A DNA stretch of 64,000 nucleotides from Corticicoccus populi (GCF_042686195.1 NZ_JBHUOQ010000003.1:62001-126000); one strand, 5' to 3'; shown: positions 8,724 through 16,726, numbered from the stretch's first letter. Numbers and translations: made by a program. Notes: generated by a model from the sequence alone, not told the origin.

Positions 8724-9083
8724 CTATTTAAAAAATTCTTTCGAAGATATTTCCAGTGCACTTGCAAGACGGCCTTCGTGATTGAAGCCGTGCATGATAA
8801 ATTCATTATTTTCATTCACTTCATAATCTGTTAAACCGAGTACATAAATCCAGCCGCCGTTACTTAATTTGAGGCCGACACGGTATTCACCGTTCTCACC
8901 GCCGCGGAGGGCGCCCTGAGTGAATTCAACTTGAATATTTCTCAGGAAAGTACCGGCATTAAATACGTTAGAATCTAAGTGACTGGCATACATACCGCTT
9001 GTGATTTCAACATGTATATATACTTTCTTGTTCTGATAGCCGTTCAAAATCTCCTGGACTTTTTCGGGACTGATTTTTTCCAT
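8724..9083 (-). CDS. YojF family protein (DUF1806)
   Basis: A 119-residue cytoplasmic protein of the YojF/DUF1806 family, which regularly sits next to bshB2. It is soluble and mostly beta, with no catalytic motif I can name. Start is placed at ATG 9083 with AGGAG upstream at a slightly long spacing; an upstream in-frame start at 9119 would run into the hairpin after pdxK. Role unknown; the fixed neighbourhood suggests a link to bacillithiol metabolism. Confidence 0.88.
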   Translation of the reverse strand: MEKISPEKVQEILNGYQNKKVYIHVEITSGMYASHLDSNVFNAGTFLRNIQVEFTQGALRGGENGEYRVGLKLSNGGWIYVLGLTDYEVNENNEFIMHGFNHEGRLASALEISSKEFFK

Positions 9084-9118
9084 AGCGGTACACACTCCTA
9101 AAATAAAATCATTAATCA

Positions 9119-9147
9119 CTTAAAGGGACACCCTGTGTCCCTTTAAG
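9119..9147 (-). terminator. Hairpin after pdxK
   Basis: CTTAAAGGGACAC and GTGTCCCTTTAAG form a 13-bp perfect stem with a three-base loop directly after the pdxK stop. The T-tract is poor on both strands, so it may terminate only partly or act as a processing hairpin between pdxK and yojF. Confidence 0.55.
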
Positions 9148-9149
9148 AA

Positions 9150-9986
9150 TTATATTTCTTCGTCTTTAACTTCGATCTGTTCTACGCTGTTGTAAGCACC
9201 GTGTCTGACAACACCGACAAATTCGTTCATCTTCCAGCCGTTTTTAATCGCAGATGTTACAAATGCTTTTGCATTCTGCGCAGCTTCAAGCGGGGACTGC
9301 CCGTTCGCAAGATTCGCTGTAATCGCTGCTGCAAATGTACATCCTGCACCGTGATTGTAGGATGCATCAATTTTATCGCTTGTCAGTAAGTGGAAGGACT
9401 CACCGTCAAAATAAACATCCACAGCCTTATCTCCCTCAATACCGGATCCGCCTTTAATAACAACGTTATCTGCGCCTCTCTTATGAATCAGGCGGGCAGC
9501 TTCTTTCATTTCATCAAGTGTTTTAGGAGTAGATACTTTTGCAAGCTGTCCTGCTTCGAAAAGATTTGGTGTTACGAATGTTGCATTCGGGATTAAATGT
9601 TCAATCATTGCATCGACAAGTCCCGGATTTAATACTTCATCGTCACCTTTACACACCATTACAGGGTCAACTACAAAATGTTCTGCTGAGCTGTTGAGGA
9701 AAGCTTCTTTTGCCAGTTCCGTCACTTCTTCTGACGGCAGCATTCCTGTTTTTACAGCATCCGGCTGTATAGAGAGCGCAGTGGCAATCTGATCTTTAAC
9801 GACTTCTATAGGCAGCGGATTCACACCGTGGGACCATGTTTCAGGATCCATTGTCACGATTGTTGTGAGTGCTGTATATCCGTACGTTTCATGTTCCTGG
9901 AATGTTTTTAAATCTGCAGCGATTCCTGCACCGCCGCTTGTATCCGAACCTGCGATTGTTAGCGTCTTTTTAAGTCCCATCTTCAT
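9150..9986 (-). CDS. pdxK: Pyridoxal/pyridoxine kinase, PdxK-ThiD-like
   Basis: A 278-residue ribokinase-fold kinase that phosphorylates vitamin B6 vitamers and, in this subgroup, often hydroxymethylpyrimidine. IAGSDTSGGAG near the N-terminus binds substrate; the anion hole and catalytic region is NHGAGCTFAA (211-220), with Cys216, the cysteine that marks the ThiD-like pyridoxal kinases of Gram-positives. It closely resembles the Staphylococcus PdxK from end to end (TWSH, MVCKG, IKNGWKMN). It is divergent from ung, the same neighbour as in staphylococci. Annotation pipelines may call it thiD. Confidence 0.9.
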   Translation of the reverse strand: MKMGLKKTLTIAGSDTSGGAGIAADLKTFQEHETYGYTALTTIVTMDPETWSHGVNPLPIEVVKDQIATALSIQPDAVKTGMLPSEEVTELAKEAFLNSSAEHFVVDPVMVCKGDDEVLNPGLVDAMIEHLIPNATFVTPNLFEAGQLAKVSTPKTLDEMKEAARLIHKRGADNVVIKGGSGIEGDKAVDVYFDGESFHLLTSDKIDASYNHGAGCTFAAAITANLANGQSPLEAAQNAKAFVTSAIKNGWKMNEFVGVVRHGAYNSVEQIEVKDEEI

Positions 9987-10095
9987 TCATTCCTCCAAAA
10001 ATAGTAATAAGCATATTTTACTATATTGGTCACACTATTTCTAGAGCCGTGCTTGTTTGAATGATATAATAGGTATTTAGACCGAGGTGATATTT

Positions 10096-10749
10096 ATGGA
10101 ATGGAATGAAGTATTCCGTACAATTAAAAATCAGCATGATTTCAGCAGTCTTAATGACGAGCTGACAAAGAGGTATGAGGACGGCAGAGTTTTTCCGCCG
10201 AGAAATGAAATATACTCTGCGTTTGAACTGACGCCTTTTGAAAATGTAAAAGTGGTTATTATCGGGCAGGACCCCTATCACGGGGATAATCAGGCTCACG
10301 GTCTGTCCTTCTCTGTTAATGACGGTGTCAAAATACCACCGTCATTAATGAACATCTATAAAGAACTGAAGGATGACTTAAATATTGTGCGTACGTCAGG
10401 CAGTTTGACAGACTGGGCGGAAGAAGGTGTGCTGCTGCTCAATACAGTATTGACGGTGGATGCTTATCAGGCGAACTCCCACCGGGGGCTCGGCTGGGAA
10501 CGTTTTACAGATAATGTGATTGAGGCAGTATCGGATCATTTGTCGAATGTTGTATTTATACTCTGGGGGAAGCCTGCACAGACGAAAGCAAAACTGATTG
10601 ATACAGATAAGCACTTTATTATAAAATCTGTGCATCCGAGTCCGCTGTCCGCCTATCGCGGTTTTTTCGGGTCAAAACCGTTCAGCAGAACAAATGAATA
10701 CTTGAATGCCTCGGGGAGAGGCAGTATTGATTGGAGTGAAAAACAGTGA
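10096..10749 (+). CDS. ung: Uracil-DNA glycosylase
   Basis: A 217-residue family 1 UDG that removes uracil from DNA. The water-activating motif GQDPYHG (Asp59) and the DNA-intercalating HPSPLSAYRGF (His180) are both intact. GAGGTGA lies 7 nt from ATG 10096; an in-frame GTG at 10087 lies within that ribosome site. It heads a three-gene operon with a DUF5327-type gene and a DUF423 gene, as in Bacillus ywdI/ung/ywdK. Confidence 0.96.
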   Translation: MEWNEVFRTIKNQHDFSSLNDELTKRYEDGRVFPPRNEIYSAFELTPFENVKVVIIGQDPYHGDNQAHGLSFSVNDGVKIPPSLMNIYKELKDDLNIVRTSGSLTDWAEEGVLLLNTVLTVDAYQANSHRGLGWERFTDNVIEAVSDHLSNVVFILWGKPAQTKAKLIDTDKHFIIKSVHPSPLSAYRGFFGSKPFSRTNEYLNASGRGSIDWSEKQ

Positions 10750-11051
10750 AAGAAAAAATAATCACTCAGTTGAAACAGGAGATTGCCCTTATAGAATCTG
10801 CAGCAGGCGCGGAGACGGACAGGCACATCTATGCTGCTGAAAGACTTTTGAATCTTTTGAAGGAGAGTCCGGACAGTGTCAGTACAGCCCGGATGTCTGA
10901 AAAGGATATCAGCAGCAATGATCAGAGAATGCTTGAGTTAATGGGCGGTAAGCCGCAAAAGAAAGCACAGGCAGGAAAAAATTCATTGGGCGGAGAGAGA
11001 AAAACGACCGATGACGGCTTCGGCAACGGAGACAGTATTTTTGATTTTTAA
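10746..11051 (+). CDS. YwdI-like protein (DUF5327 family)
   Basis: A 101-residue, charged, probably partly disordered protein. It begins with a helical segment and ends in a Gly/Ser/Lys-rich tail that closes with SIFDF. GTG at 10746 is the start, overlapping the ung stop by four bases (GTGA), which indicates translational coupling. The small protein between ung and the DUF423 gene matches ywdI in position and style. No function is known. Confidence 0.8.
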   Translation: MKEKIITQLKQEIALIESAAGAETDRHIYAAERLLNLLKESPDSVSTARMSEKDISSNDQRMLELMGGKPQKKAQAGKNSLGGERKTTDDGFGNGDSIFDF

Positions 11052-11074
11052 TAGAGACAGGAGTAAATGTTAAA

Positions 11075-11440
11075 ATGAAGATTTTTATTATATTAGGTGC
11101 AGTAAATGCATTTATCGCAGTAGCGCTCGGTGCGTTCGGTGCGCACGGGCTGGAAGGGAAAATCAGCGACCATTATTTGGAGGTATGGGAAACAGGGGTA
11201 CAATACCAGATGTTTCATGCTCTTGGATTATTTGCAGTCGGTATCCTGATGCACATTACTGATGCATCAATGCTTAACATTGCAGGGTGGCTGATGTTTG
11301 CAGGTATCGTATTTTTCAGCGGTTCTTTATATGTACTTGCACTGTCAGGTGTATCGATACTCGGTGCAGTGACACCAATCGGCGGCGTGTTGTTCCTTAC
11401 TGCATGGGTACTTGTGATTATTGGATTTATCAAATTGTAA
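11075..11440 (+). CDS. DUF423 family small membrane protein (YwdK-like)
   Basis: A 121-residue inner-membrane protein with four hydrophobic helices. The N-terminal LGAVNAFIAVALGAFGAHGL is the hallmark of DUF423 (YwdK/YgdD). ATG 11075 follows ACAGGAG. It is the last gene of the ung operon, ending at a strong hairpin. Function unknown. Confidence 0.92.
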   Translation: MKIFIILGAVNAFIAVALGAFGAHGLEGKISDHYLEVWETGVQYQMFHALGLFAVGILMHITDASMLNIAGWLMFAGIVFFSGSLYVLALSGVSILGAVTPIGGVLFLTAWVLVIIGFIKL

Positions 11441-11446
11441 AAGAAA

Positions 11447-11472
11447 GCCGGGTTCCGATTTCGGAACCCGGC
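11447..11472. terminator. Bidirectional terminator between the DUF423 gene and ferredoxin
   Basis: GCCGGGTTCCGA and TCGGAACCCGGC make a GC-rich perfect stem. A TTTCTTTT tract follows on the minus strand; the plus-strand tract is weaker. The flanking genes converge. Confidence 0.8.
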
Positions 11473-11480
11473 CTCTATAT

Positions 11481-11723
11481 TTATTGCTGCAGACCGTAAA
11501 ATTTCTTGGCCTTATCTAAAAATGATTCGTCGTCAGGTGTCATATCATGTTCTTCAACAATCGCATCGACCGGACAAACAACGATACATGCACCACAGTC
11601 GATACAAATTTCAGGATCAATATAGTACTGATCCTCACCTTCTTCTATACAGTCGACCGGACATACGTCTACACAGTCGCCTGCTTTTTCGCCGATACAC
11701 GGCTGGGTAATTACAAATGCCAT
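11481..11723 (-). CDS. Ferredoxin, 7Fe type
   Basis: An 80-residue electron carrier. Two cluster motifs are visible: Cys9-x7-Cys17-x3-Cys21-Pro with Cys25, and Cys40-x2-Cys43-x2-Cys46-x3-Cys50-Pro. The longer first spacing is that of [3Fe-4S]/[4Fe-4S] seven-iron ferredoxins. I place the start at ATG 11723, 7 nt after AAGGAGG; an upstream in-frame ATG at 11753 would read through this ribosome site. Single-gene unit, divergent from the CoA-disulfide reductase gene. Confidence 0.93.
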   Translation of the reverse strand: MAFVITQPCIGEKAGDCVDVCPVDCIEEGEDQYYIDPEICIDCGACIVVCPVDAIVEEHDMTPDDESFLDKAKKFYGLQQ

Positions 11724-11764
11724 AGTATTCCTCCTTATCTGTTTGTTTCTCATATCCTTCTTAT

Positions 11765-11770
11765 ATTATA
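11765..11770 (-). promoter_or_regulatory. -10 box of the ferredoxin promoter
   Basis: A perfect TATAAT is read on the minus strand 42 bp upstream of the ferredoxin start. The -35 is not clear; TTTTCA 18 bp further upstream is a candidate. Confidence 0.45.
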
Positions 11771-11957
11771 TCCTATGCGTTTCACTGCTGAAAATCAAAT
11801 ATATCTTAAATTAAATTCGTCAGATATTCAATAATACGACTTAAGACTTATAATGGAATGGGATAATGATGAGATGTGTTTGAAGTGCCCGGAAACAGTG
11901 TATAGGGTATTGATAAATGATATTTGATATATAAATAAATACAGAGGAGCCATATTG

Positions 11958-13301
11958 ATGACGAAAAAAATAGTAATTGTCGGCGGTGTCGGCGGCGGGG
12001 CAACCGCAGCCTCCCAGCTGAGACGGTTTGATAAAACATCTGAAATTGTTCTTTTTGATAAAGGGCGTCACATTTCTTTTTCAAACTGCGGCATGCCGTA
12101 TCATATCGGAACATTCATTGATGACAGAGACAGTCTTTTATTCCCGGAGGAAAAATTCAGTGAAAATTATAATGTAAATGTCCGCTCAGGGACTGAAGTG
12201 ATTTCAATAGACCGTGCCGGAAAATGTGTGGAGTGCAGGAATGATGAGAGAACTTACATGGAAAGTTATGATGTTCTGATTTTGTCACCGGGTGCTTCTG
12301 CCGCGTTCCCGGATATCCCGGGAGTCGAAAACAGCCGGACTTTTTTACTGCATACTATTCCGGATATGGATAAAATCAATGAATACATCAGAACACATCA
12401 GCCGAAAACAGCGACTGTTACAGGCGCCGGATTTGTCGGTCTTGAGATGCTTGAGAATCTTCACAGTCTGGGTATTCAGTGTACGATGATCAACCGTTCT
12501 AATCGTATTTTCAGGCCGGTGGATGAAGATATGTCGACACCGGTGCCGGAACATTTAAAAGAAAAAGGTGTCACGGTGCATCTGGATGACGGTGTCAATA
12601 AATTTTCAGAAGATGGAAAAATCGTTCACTTAAAGAGTGGTACAGAAATAAAATCTGATTTGAATATTATGTCGGTCGGTATTCAGCCTAACGTGAGTCT
12701 TGCTGAAGAAGCAGGGCTTGAAATTGGTGAGACAGGCGGGATTAAGGTGAATGACTGCATGCAGACGTCAGACCCTGATATTTATGCACTTGGCGATGTT
12801 GTAGAGACAGGGAATTATGTCACCGGTGCACCGGTGAATATTGCACTTGCACCTCCTGCCCACCGTCAGGCCTACATCCTTTCCGGTCATTTGAACGGCA
12901 GTACTGAAACTTATAAAGGGGTGCTCGGTACGGCTGTGATAAAACTCTTTGATTTAACCATCGGAGCGGCAGGACACAACAGCGACCAGCTCGATGCGCT
13001 TCATTTGGAATATGATTCTGTAGAGGTGGAAGCAAAATCACATGCCGGGTATTATCCGGGAGCTGAAAAACTATGGCTGAAAGTTTTGTTTAATCCAGCG
13101 GACGGTATGATGTACGGTGCACAGGCAGTCGGGTTTGATGGTGCGGATAAAAGACTCGCTGTACTGTCGACGGCAATTCATGCAAAGATGAAAGTCAGCG
13201 AACTTTCAGAGCTGGAGCTCGGATATGCACCACCTTATTCATCTCCGAAGGATCCTGTAAATATCCTCGGTTATAAGGCGGCCGGAAAACTTAAGAAGTG
13301 A
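11958..13301 (+). CDS. cdr: Coenzyme A disulfide reductase
   Basis: A 447-residue FAD/NAD(P)H enzyme that reduces CoA disulfide and keeps the CoA pool of staphylococci reduced. The N-terminal GGVGGGATAA binds FAD. The single active-site cysteine is Cys44 in SFSNCGMPYH, a motif particular to CoADR/Nox-type single-cysteine reductases. TGAGFVGLEM is the NAD(P)H fold, IYALGDV closes the FAD site, and the C-terminal LGYAPPYSSPKDPVN belongs to the dimer interface that completes the active site. ATG 11958 follows GAGGAG; a TTG three bases upstream is possible but less likely. A terminator follows. Confidence 0.93.
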   Translation: MTKKIVIVGGVGGGATAASQLRRFDKTSEIVLFDKGRHISFSNCGMPYHIGTFIDDRDSLLFPEEKFSENYNVNVRSGTEVISIDRAGKCVECRNDERTYMESYDVLILSPGASAAFPDIPGVENSRTFLLHTIPDMDKINEYIRTHQPKTATVTGAGFVGLEMLENLHSLGIQCTMINRSNRIFRPVDEDMSTPVPEHLKEKGVTVHLDDGVNKFSEDGKIVHLKSGTEIKSDLNIMSVGIQPNVSLAEEAGLEIGETGGIKVNDCMQTSDPDIYALGDVVETGNYVTGAPVNIALAPPAHRQAYILSGHLNGSTETYKGVLGTAVIKLFDLTIGAAGHNSDQLDALHLEYDSVEVEAKSHAGYYPGAEKLWLKVLFNPADGMMYGAQAVGFDGADKRLAVLSTAIHAKMKVSELSELELGYAPPYSSPKDPVNILGYKAAGKLKK

Positions 13302-13327
13302 AACAGTGATAAGTATATGAATGGTTG

Positions 13328-13357
13328 AACGCAGCGGAAATACCCGCTGCGTTTTTT
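13328..13357 (+). terminator. Terminator after cdr
   Basis: AACGCAGCGG and CCGCTGCGTT pair perfectly across a five-base loop and run into six T. Confidence 0.9.
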
Positions 13358-13360
13358 ATC

Positions 13361-13389
13361 TTTACAAAATACACATCATGATATATACT
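13361..13389 (+). promoter_or_regulatory. Promoter of the GntR-ABC operon
   Basis: TTTACA (13361-13366), 17-bp spacer, TATACT (13384-13389). The -10 and the following AT-rich stretch to 13408 hold overlapping TATATA/CTATATAG inverted repeats, a plausible autoregulatory site for the GntR protein. Confidence 0.65.
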
Positions 13390-13441
13390 TATATACATAA
13401 CTATATAGCCATAATAGAAATATTGAAAGGAGGAGAGACAT

Positions 13442-13807
13442 GTGAGCGGAAAATTAAATGACCGGGAACCGATATTTGAACAGATTACGCGCTGGATCAG
13501 TGACCAGATTATTGAAGGCACTTTACAGACAGATGATAAGATACCTTCAACCAATGAGATTGTTCAATTTTATAAAGTGAATCATCTGACAGTATCGAAA
13601 GGTGTTAATCAACTTGTAGAAGACGGAATAATATACAAGAAAAGAGGTGTCGGTATGTTTGTTGCTGAAGATGCAAGAGAAAAGCTGATAGAAAGAAGAA
13701 AAGAAGGATTCGTCAAACAATACTTGAAACCGATGATGGATGAAGCGGAAAAATTGAAACTGACGAAATCTGATATAGACCGAATGATTGAGGAAGAAAG
13801 GAAGTGA
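13442..13807 (+). CDS. GntR family regulator, YtrA subfamily
   Basis: A 121-residue DNA-binding repressor. A winged helix-turn-helix fills residues 1-70 (DKIPSTNEIVQFYKVNHLTVSKGVN region), followed by a short two-helix dimerisation tail rich in Lys/Glu rather than a sugar-binding domain; this size defines the YtrA subfamily, which usually controls the ABC transporter next to it. The start must be GTG 13442, 8 nt after AAAGGAGGAG, because the ATG two bases upstream is followed at once by TGA. Its stop overlaps the region just before the ABC gene start. The set resembles the staphylococcal pmtR/ytrA type, but the substrate is unknown. Confidence 0.9.
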   Translation: MSGKLNDREPIFEQITRWISDQIIEGTLQTDDKIPSTNEIVQFYKVNHLTVSKGVNQLVEDGIIYKKRGVGMFVAEDAREKLIERRKEGFVKQYLKPMMDEAEKLKLTKSDIDRMIEEERK

Positions 13808-13812
13808 ACGGC

Positions 13813-14673
13813 ATGACACATTTAAAAATAGAAAATGTGAATCTGGATATAAAGAGAAACAGTATTTTAAAAGATATTAACTTGAGTCTAGAGGACGGGA
13901 AAATATACGGTCTTCTCGGCCGGAACGGTGCAGGGAAAACGACGCTGCTGTCACTGATTGCATCTTTCCGGGAAAGCTCGGCAGGGGCGGTGACGATTGA
14001 CGGTAAAGTCCCTTTTGAAAATGATGAAATGGCGGACGAAGTCCAGTTCAGCTATGAATATGATTACAGCGAGTTTACTGAAACAGTAGAAGAGATTATC
14101 GGTGACTACGCAAGATATAAGCCGAATTACGATATGGACTACTCTGATAAGCTGCTGAAGGGATTCCGGATTGATAAAAAGAAAGTTATCGGTGAATTAT
14201 CGAAAGGACAGCAGGCAGCCGTGAACGCAGTGACTGGACTTGCGACGGGCGCAGAGATTACCATTTTTGATGAAGTGACAAGCGGGATGGATGCACCGGC
14301 ACGCGAATATTTTTATAAAGAAGTACTCAGCATGAAAGAACATAAAGCAGGAATTATCATTCTGTCGACACACATTGTTTCAGAGATGGATTATCTTTTT
14401 GACGATGTCATTATTATTGACCAGGGAGCAGTGCTGCTGCATGAAGATATCGACACACTCCTTTCAAAGGGTGTCCGGGTGACGGGGTCTGTTGAACGAG
14501 TGAATGCATTTACAAAAAATATGACAGTACTTGCTTCTGAAACACTCGGTCCGACACGCTCTGATATGGTTCTTGGAACTGCGGATTATGATGGAGATGA
14601 CCTGGAATTTTCACCGATTAAATTACAGGAGCTGTTTATTCATATAACAGAGAGGGAGGAAGATCATGAATAA
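13813..14673 (+). CDS. ABC transporter ATP-binding protein (Ytr/Pmt-like)
   Basis: A 286-residue ATPase. Walker A is GRNGAGKT (36-43), the signature is the unusual LSKGQQ (129-134), Walker B is ITIFDEVTSGMD (149-160) and the H-loop is STHIVSEMD. About 60 further residues after the ATPase core are specific to this exporter group. Start is ATG 13813 with AGGAAG upstream; a GTG at 13804 overlapping the regulator's stop is possible. It partners with the membrane protein that overlaps its 3' end by 8 bp. YtrA-linked systems export or sense antimicrobial peptides or, for Pmt in S. aureus, phenol-soluble modulins; the cargo here is not known. Confidence 0.9.
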   Translation: MTHLKIENVNLDIKRNSILKDINLSLEDGKIYGLLGRNGAGKTTLLSLIASFRESSAGAVTIDGKVPFENDEMADEVQFSYEYDYSEFTETVEEIIGDYARYKPNYDMDYSDKLLKGFRIDKKKVIGELSKGQQAAVNAVTGLATGAEITIFDEVTSGMDAPAREYFYKEVLSMKEHKAGIIILSTHIVSEMDYLFDDVIIIDQGAVLLHEDIDTLLSKGVRVTGSVERVNAFTKNMTVLASETLGPTRSDMVLGTADYDGDDLEFSPIKLQELFIHITEREEDHE

Positions 14674-15298
14674 ATTGAAATCAGCCACTATGGATTTGAC
14701 GAAAGAAATCAGTGTGTGGATATTGTGGTATCTGCCTGTATTTGCGGTCATTATCGTGCCGCTCGCCCTTTTTTTGAATGAGCCTGAAATCACTGATTCA
14801 TCATTTATGGAAATGATTATGACCGCAAACAGAGTATTTATGTTTGTCGCAGGTATCCTTAGTGTATTCCTCTATTTTGAATGGATGTTTAAGATGGGAA
14901 TCACAAGAAAAATGTATTTCAAAGTCATTACACTCACCATGTTGTTTATCGTACTGATACTAAATGTGACATCACTTGCCATCACATATATTTTTGATGT
15001 GATTCCGTATGATATATTTACCGGCGGCATGCCTTCTGTCAGTACAGTTGTATCGGCCGTGCTTGTTTCTTATTTAGGTGCGATGCTTGGATGTGTGATT
15101 GGAATGGGTTTTTACAAAAGTGCGAAAGCAGGGTTCTTAATGATCGCAGCGGCTCTGATTATTGTTGGATGTGAGATTTTAATTGAAACATTCAATATGG
15201 AAGGCGGTATAGTGCACTTCTCAGGATTCATAATCATCACAGCACTGCTGATTATGCTGAATTATAAATTAACACGCAGAATACCGGTGAAATTATAA
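14666..15298 (+). CDS. ABC-2 type membrane protein, partner of the Ytr/Pmt-like ATPase
   Basis: A 210-residue protein with six predicted transmembrane helices (about residues 15-37, 50-70, 80-108, 122-147, 153-172, 180-200). No soluble domain. It overlaps the ATPase gene by 8 bp and has GGGAGGAAG upstream of ATG 14666. One ATPase plus one six-helix protein would make a homodimeric transporter. The sequence itself is not one I can place in a characterised family. Confidence 0.85.
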   Translation: MNKLKSATMDLTKEISVWILWYLPVFAVIIVPLALFLNEPEITDSSFMEMIMTANRVFMFVAGILSVFLYFEWMFKMGITRKMYFKVITLTMLFIVLILNVTSLAITYIFDVIPYDIFTGGMPSVSTVVSAVLVSYLGAMLGCVIGMGFYKSAKAGFLMIAAALIIVGCEILIETFNMEGGIVHFSGFIIITALLIMLNYKLTRRIPVKL

Positions 15299-15307
15299 AC
15301 AACAGAC

Positions 15308-15344
15308 AAAGAAGCCCTTTCCGTAAGCGGAAGGGCTTCTTTTT
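15308..15344 (+). terminator. Terminator of the GntR-ABC operon
   Basis: AAAGAAGCCCTTTCCG pairs with CGGAAGGGCTTCTTT (one bulge), tetraloop TAAG, followed by five T. Confidence 0.9.
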
Positions 15345-15370
15345 AAAGGAGTATTCTCAATATTTAAAGG

Positions 15371-15598
15371 CTATTTTTTCTCTTTTTCAAATTCCCGCTT
15401 CAACTGATGGTATTCTTTAAATTCCCTGAAAGAAATCCACATGATAAACAGGCCGAGAAGAAGCATTAAATAGCCGAACAAATCTCCTGTATCACTGATA
15501 AAAACAACACCCGTAACAAGGAGTGCGACACCGACCAGTGCGGATGCCGAACCGGTAAATATCAGTATCATCCGTTTCTGCTTATTTTTTGAAAACAT
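15371..15598 (-). CDS. Small two-helix membrane protein
   Basis: A 75-residue protein with a basic N-terminus (FSKNKQKR), two transmembrane helices separated by a short SDTGDLF loop, and a charged amphipathic tail rich in Lys/Glu. I start it at ATG 15598, preceded by GGAAGAGG; the ATG at 15619 lacks a ribosome site. Family not recognised, function unknown. It converges on the ABC operon. Confidence 0.6.
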   Translation of the reverse strand: MFSKNKQKRMILIFTGSASALVGVALLVTGVVFISDTGDLFGYLMLLLGLFIMWISFREFKEYHQLKREFEKEKK

Positions 15599-15630
15599 AA
15601 TTATAAACGCCTCTTCCATTTTCAGAAACT

Positions 15631-15660
15631 GTAAAGAAACCCGCCGGTTAAGACGGGTTC
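15631..15660 (-). terminator. Terminator after the 29-residue small protein gene
   Basis: AACCCG/CGGGTT stem with a partly paired inner loop; on the minus strand it is followed by TTTCTTT. It lies 5 bp past the small ORF's stop, supporting that ORF as its own transcript. Confidence 0.65.
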
Positions 15661-15664
15661 CATT

Positions 15665-15754
15665 TTATTTCTTTTTCCCGCTGTAGCGGTTTAATACTTT
15701 CTTTAAAATAATCGGTGCAAGAATAACTGCAGCGCGTTTCAGTAATTTACCCAT
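15665..15754 (-). CDS. Small cationic hydrophobic protein, 29 residues
   Basis: The minus strand encodes a 29-residue peptide starting MGKLLKRAAVILAPIILKK and ending in a basic YSGKKK tail. ATG 15754 is preceded by GGGGGTGG at six-base spacing, and a terminator hairpin lies immediately after the TAA, so it has every sign of a real gene despite its length. It would form one amphipathic, positively charged helix about 20 residues long, able to lie on or cross a membrane. I do not recognise its family. It lies 84 bp past the 3' end of hemQ on the same strand. Confidence 0.65.
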   Translation of the reverse strand: MGKLLKRAAVILAPIILKKVLNRYSGKKK

Positions 15755-15838
15755 AAACAACCACCCCCACAAAATCCATACGATTCGAAGTTGATTAATT
15801 ATAACCGATATAGAGATAAATTAAACGTATAAAGCATT

Positions 15839-16585
15839 TTATTTAAAGAATGCATCAAGAGATTCATCCGGCAGGTGAACACCGACGTAGAAATCCCCGA
15901 AAACGCCGTAGCGTGCAGATACTTCGTCAAATCTCATCTCGTAAATGATGTTTTTAAACTCAAGCATATCATCTGAGAATAAAGTGACACCCCACTCATA
16001 CTCATCGAGGCCTTGGGACCCTGTGATAAACTGCTTGATTTTCCCGGCATAGGAACGGCCGATTTTACTGTGGTCATACATTAATTTACTGCGTTCTTCC
16101 ATGGAAAGCATATACCAGTTATCATCGAGGTCGCGTTTTTTATCCATTGGATAGAAACAGATATATTTTGATTTTGGTACTTCAGGATACAGTCTTGCAC
16201 GGACGAACGGGTTCTCATACGGATCGCCGTCGGAACCTTTGGCAAGATAGGAACTTAATTCAACAATGGATACATATGAATACGCAGGAATCAGGAAGTC
16301 GGCAACTTTCAGCTTGTTGAATTCCAGTTCAAGTGCATTCAGTTCATCGATTGTCGGACGCAGCATCCACAAAATCAGGTCTGCTTTCTGGCCGGTGATG
16401 TTGTAAAAGGCGTAGCTGCCTTCATTTTTTTGATGAACTTCCTCTTCACGGGCTAAAAAACCTTTCAGCTCATTGATGAGCACATCTTTTTCACTGTCTT
16501 CAAGTAATTTAAAAGATGCCCAGTCCACTTTGTATAATAAGTGCAGACTGTACCAGCCGTCTAATGTATTTACTGCTTCACTCAT
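15839..16585 (-). CDS. hemQ: Coproheme decarboxylase (HemQ/ChdC)
   Basis: A 248-residue heme-synthesis enzyme of the chlorite dismutase-like fold. It turns iron-coproporphyrin III into heme b in the Gram-positive coproporphyrin-dependent pathway. The family signatures are visible: LDGWYSLHLLYKVDW at the start, YICFYPMDKKRDLDDNWY holding the catalytic tyrosine, and the heme-ligand His in MYDHSKIGRSY. Start ATG 16585 follows AGAGGG. It is divergent from pta, the arrangement known in staphylococci. Confidence 0.96.
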   Translation of the reverse strand: MSEAVNTLDGWYSLHLLYKVDWASFKLLEDSEKDVLINELKGFLAREEEVHQKNEGSYAFYNITGQKADLILWMLRPTIDELNALELEFNKLKVADFLIPAYSYVSIVELSSYLAKGSDGDPYENPFVRARLYPEVPKSKYICFYPMDKKRDLDDNWYMLSMEERSKLMYDHSKIGRSYAGKIKQFITGSQGLDEYEWGVTLFSDDMLEFKNIIYEMRFDEVSARYGVFGDFYVGVHLPDESLDAFFK

Positions 16586-16637
16586 TTTTTGTAACCCTCT
16601 TTCAATAAAAATTATCTACAGTACTATTCTACTTGAT

Positions 16638-16653
16638 AAGAAAACGTTTTAAA
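16638..16653 (-). promoter_or_regulatory. cre-like site upstream of pta
   Basis: Minus-strand TTTAAAACGTTTTCTT fits the cre consensus at 15 of 16 positions (G replaced by T). Its centre is about 54 bp upstream of the inferred pta start point, the face and distance at which CcpA activates pta and ackA in Bacillus subtilis. It also lies upstream of hemQ on the other strand. Confidence 0.5.
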
Positions 16654-16664
16654 AGTGAATAGGG

Positions 16665-16693
16665 GTGAAATAATGTGACAAAACAGTTATAAT
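16665..16693 (+). promoter_or_regulatory. pta promoter
   Basis: GTGAAA (16665-16670), 17-bp spacer, perfect TATAAT (16688-16693). The start point would be near 16700, with AAGGAGG ahead of the pta ATG. Confidence 0.65.
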
Positions 16694-16726
16694 AAGCACG
16701 TATATCGCGATATCAAGGAGGATATT

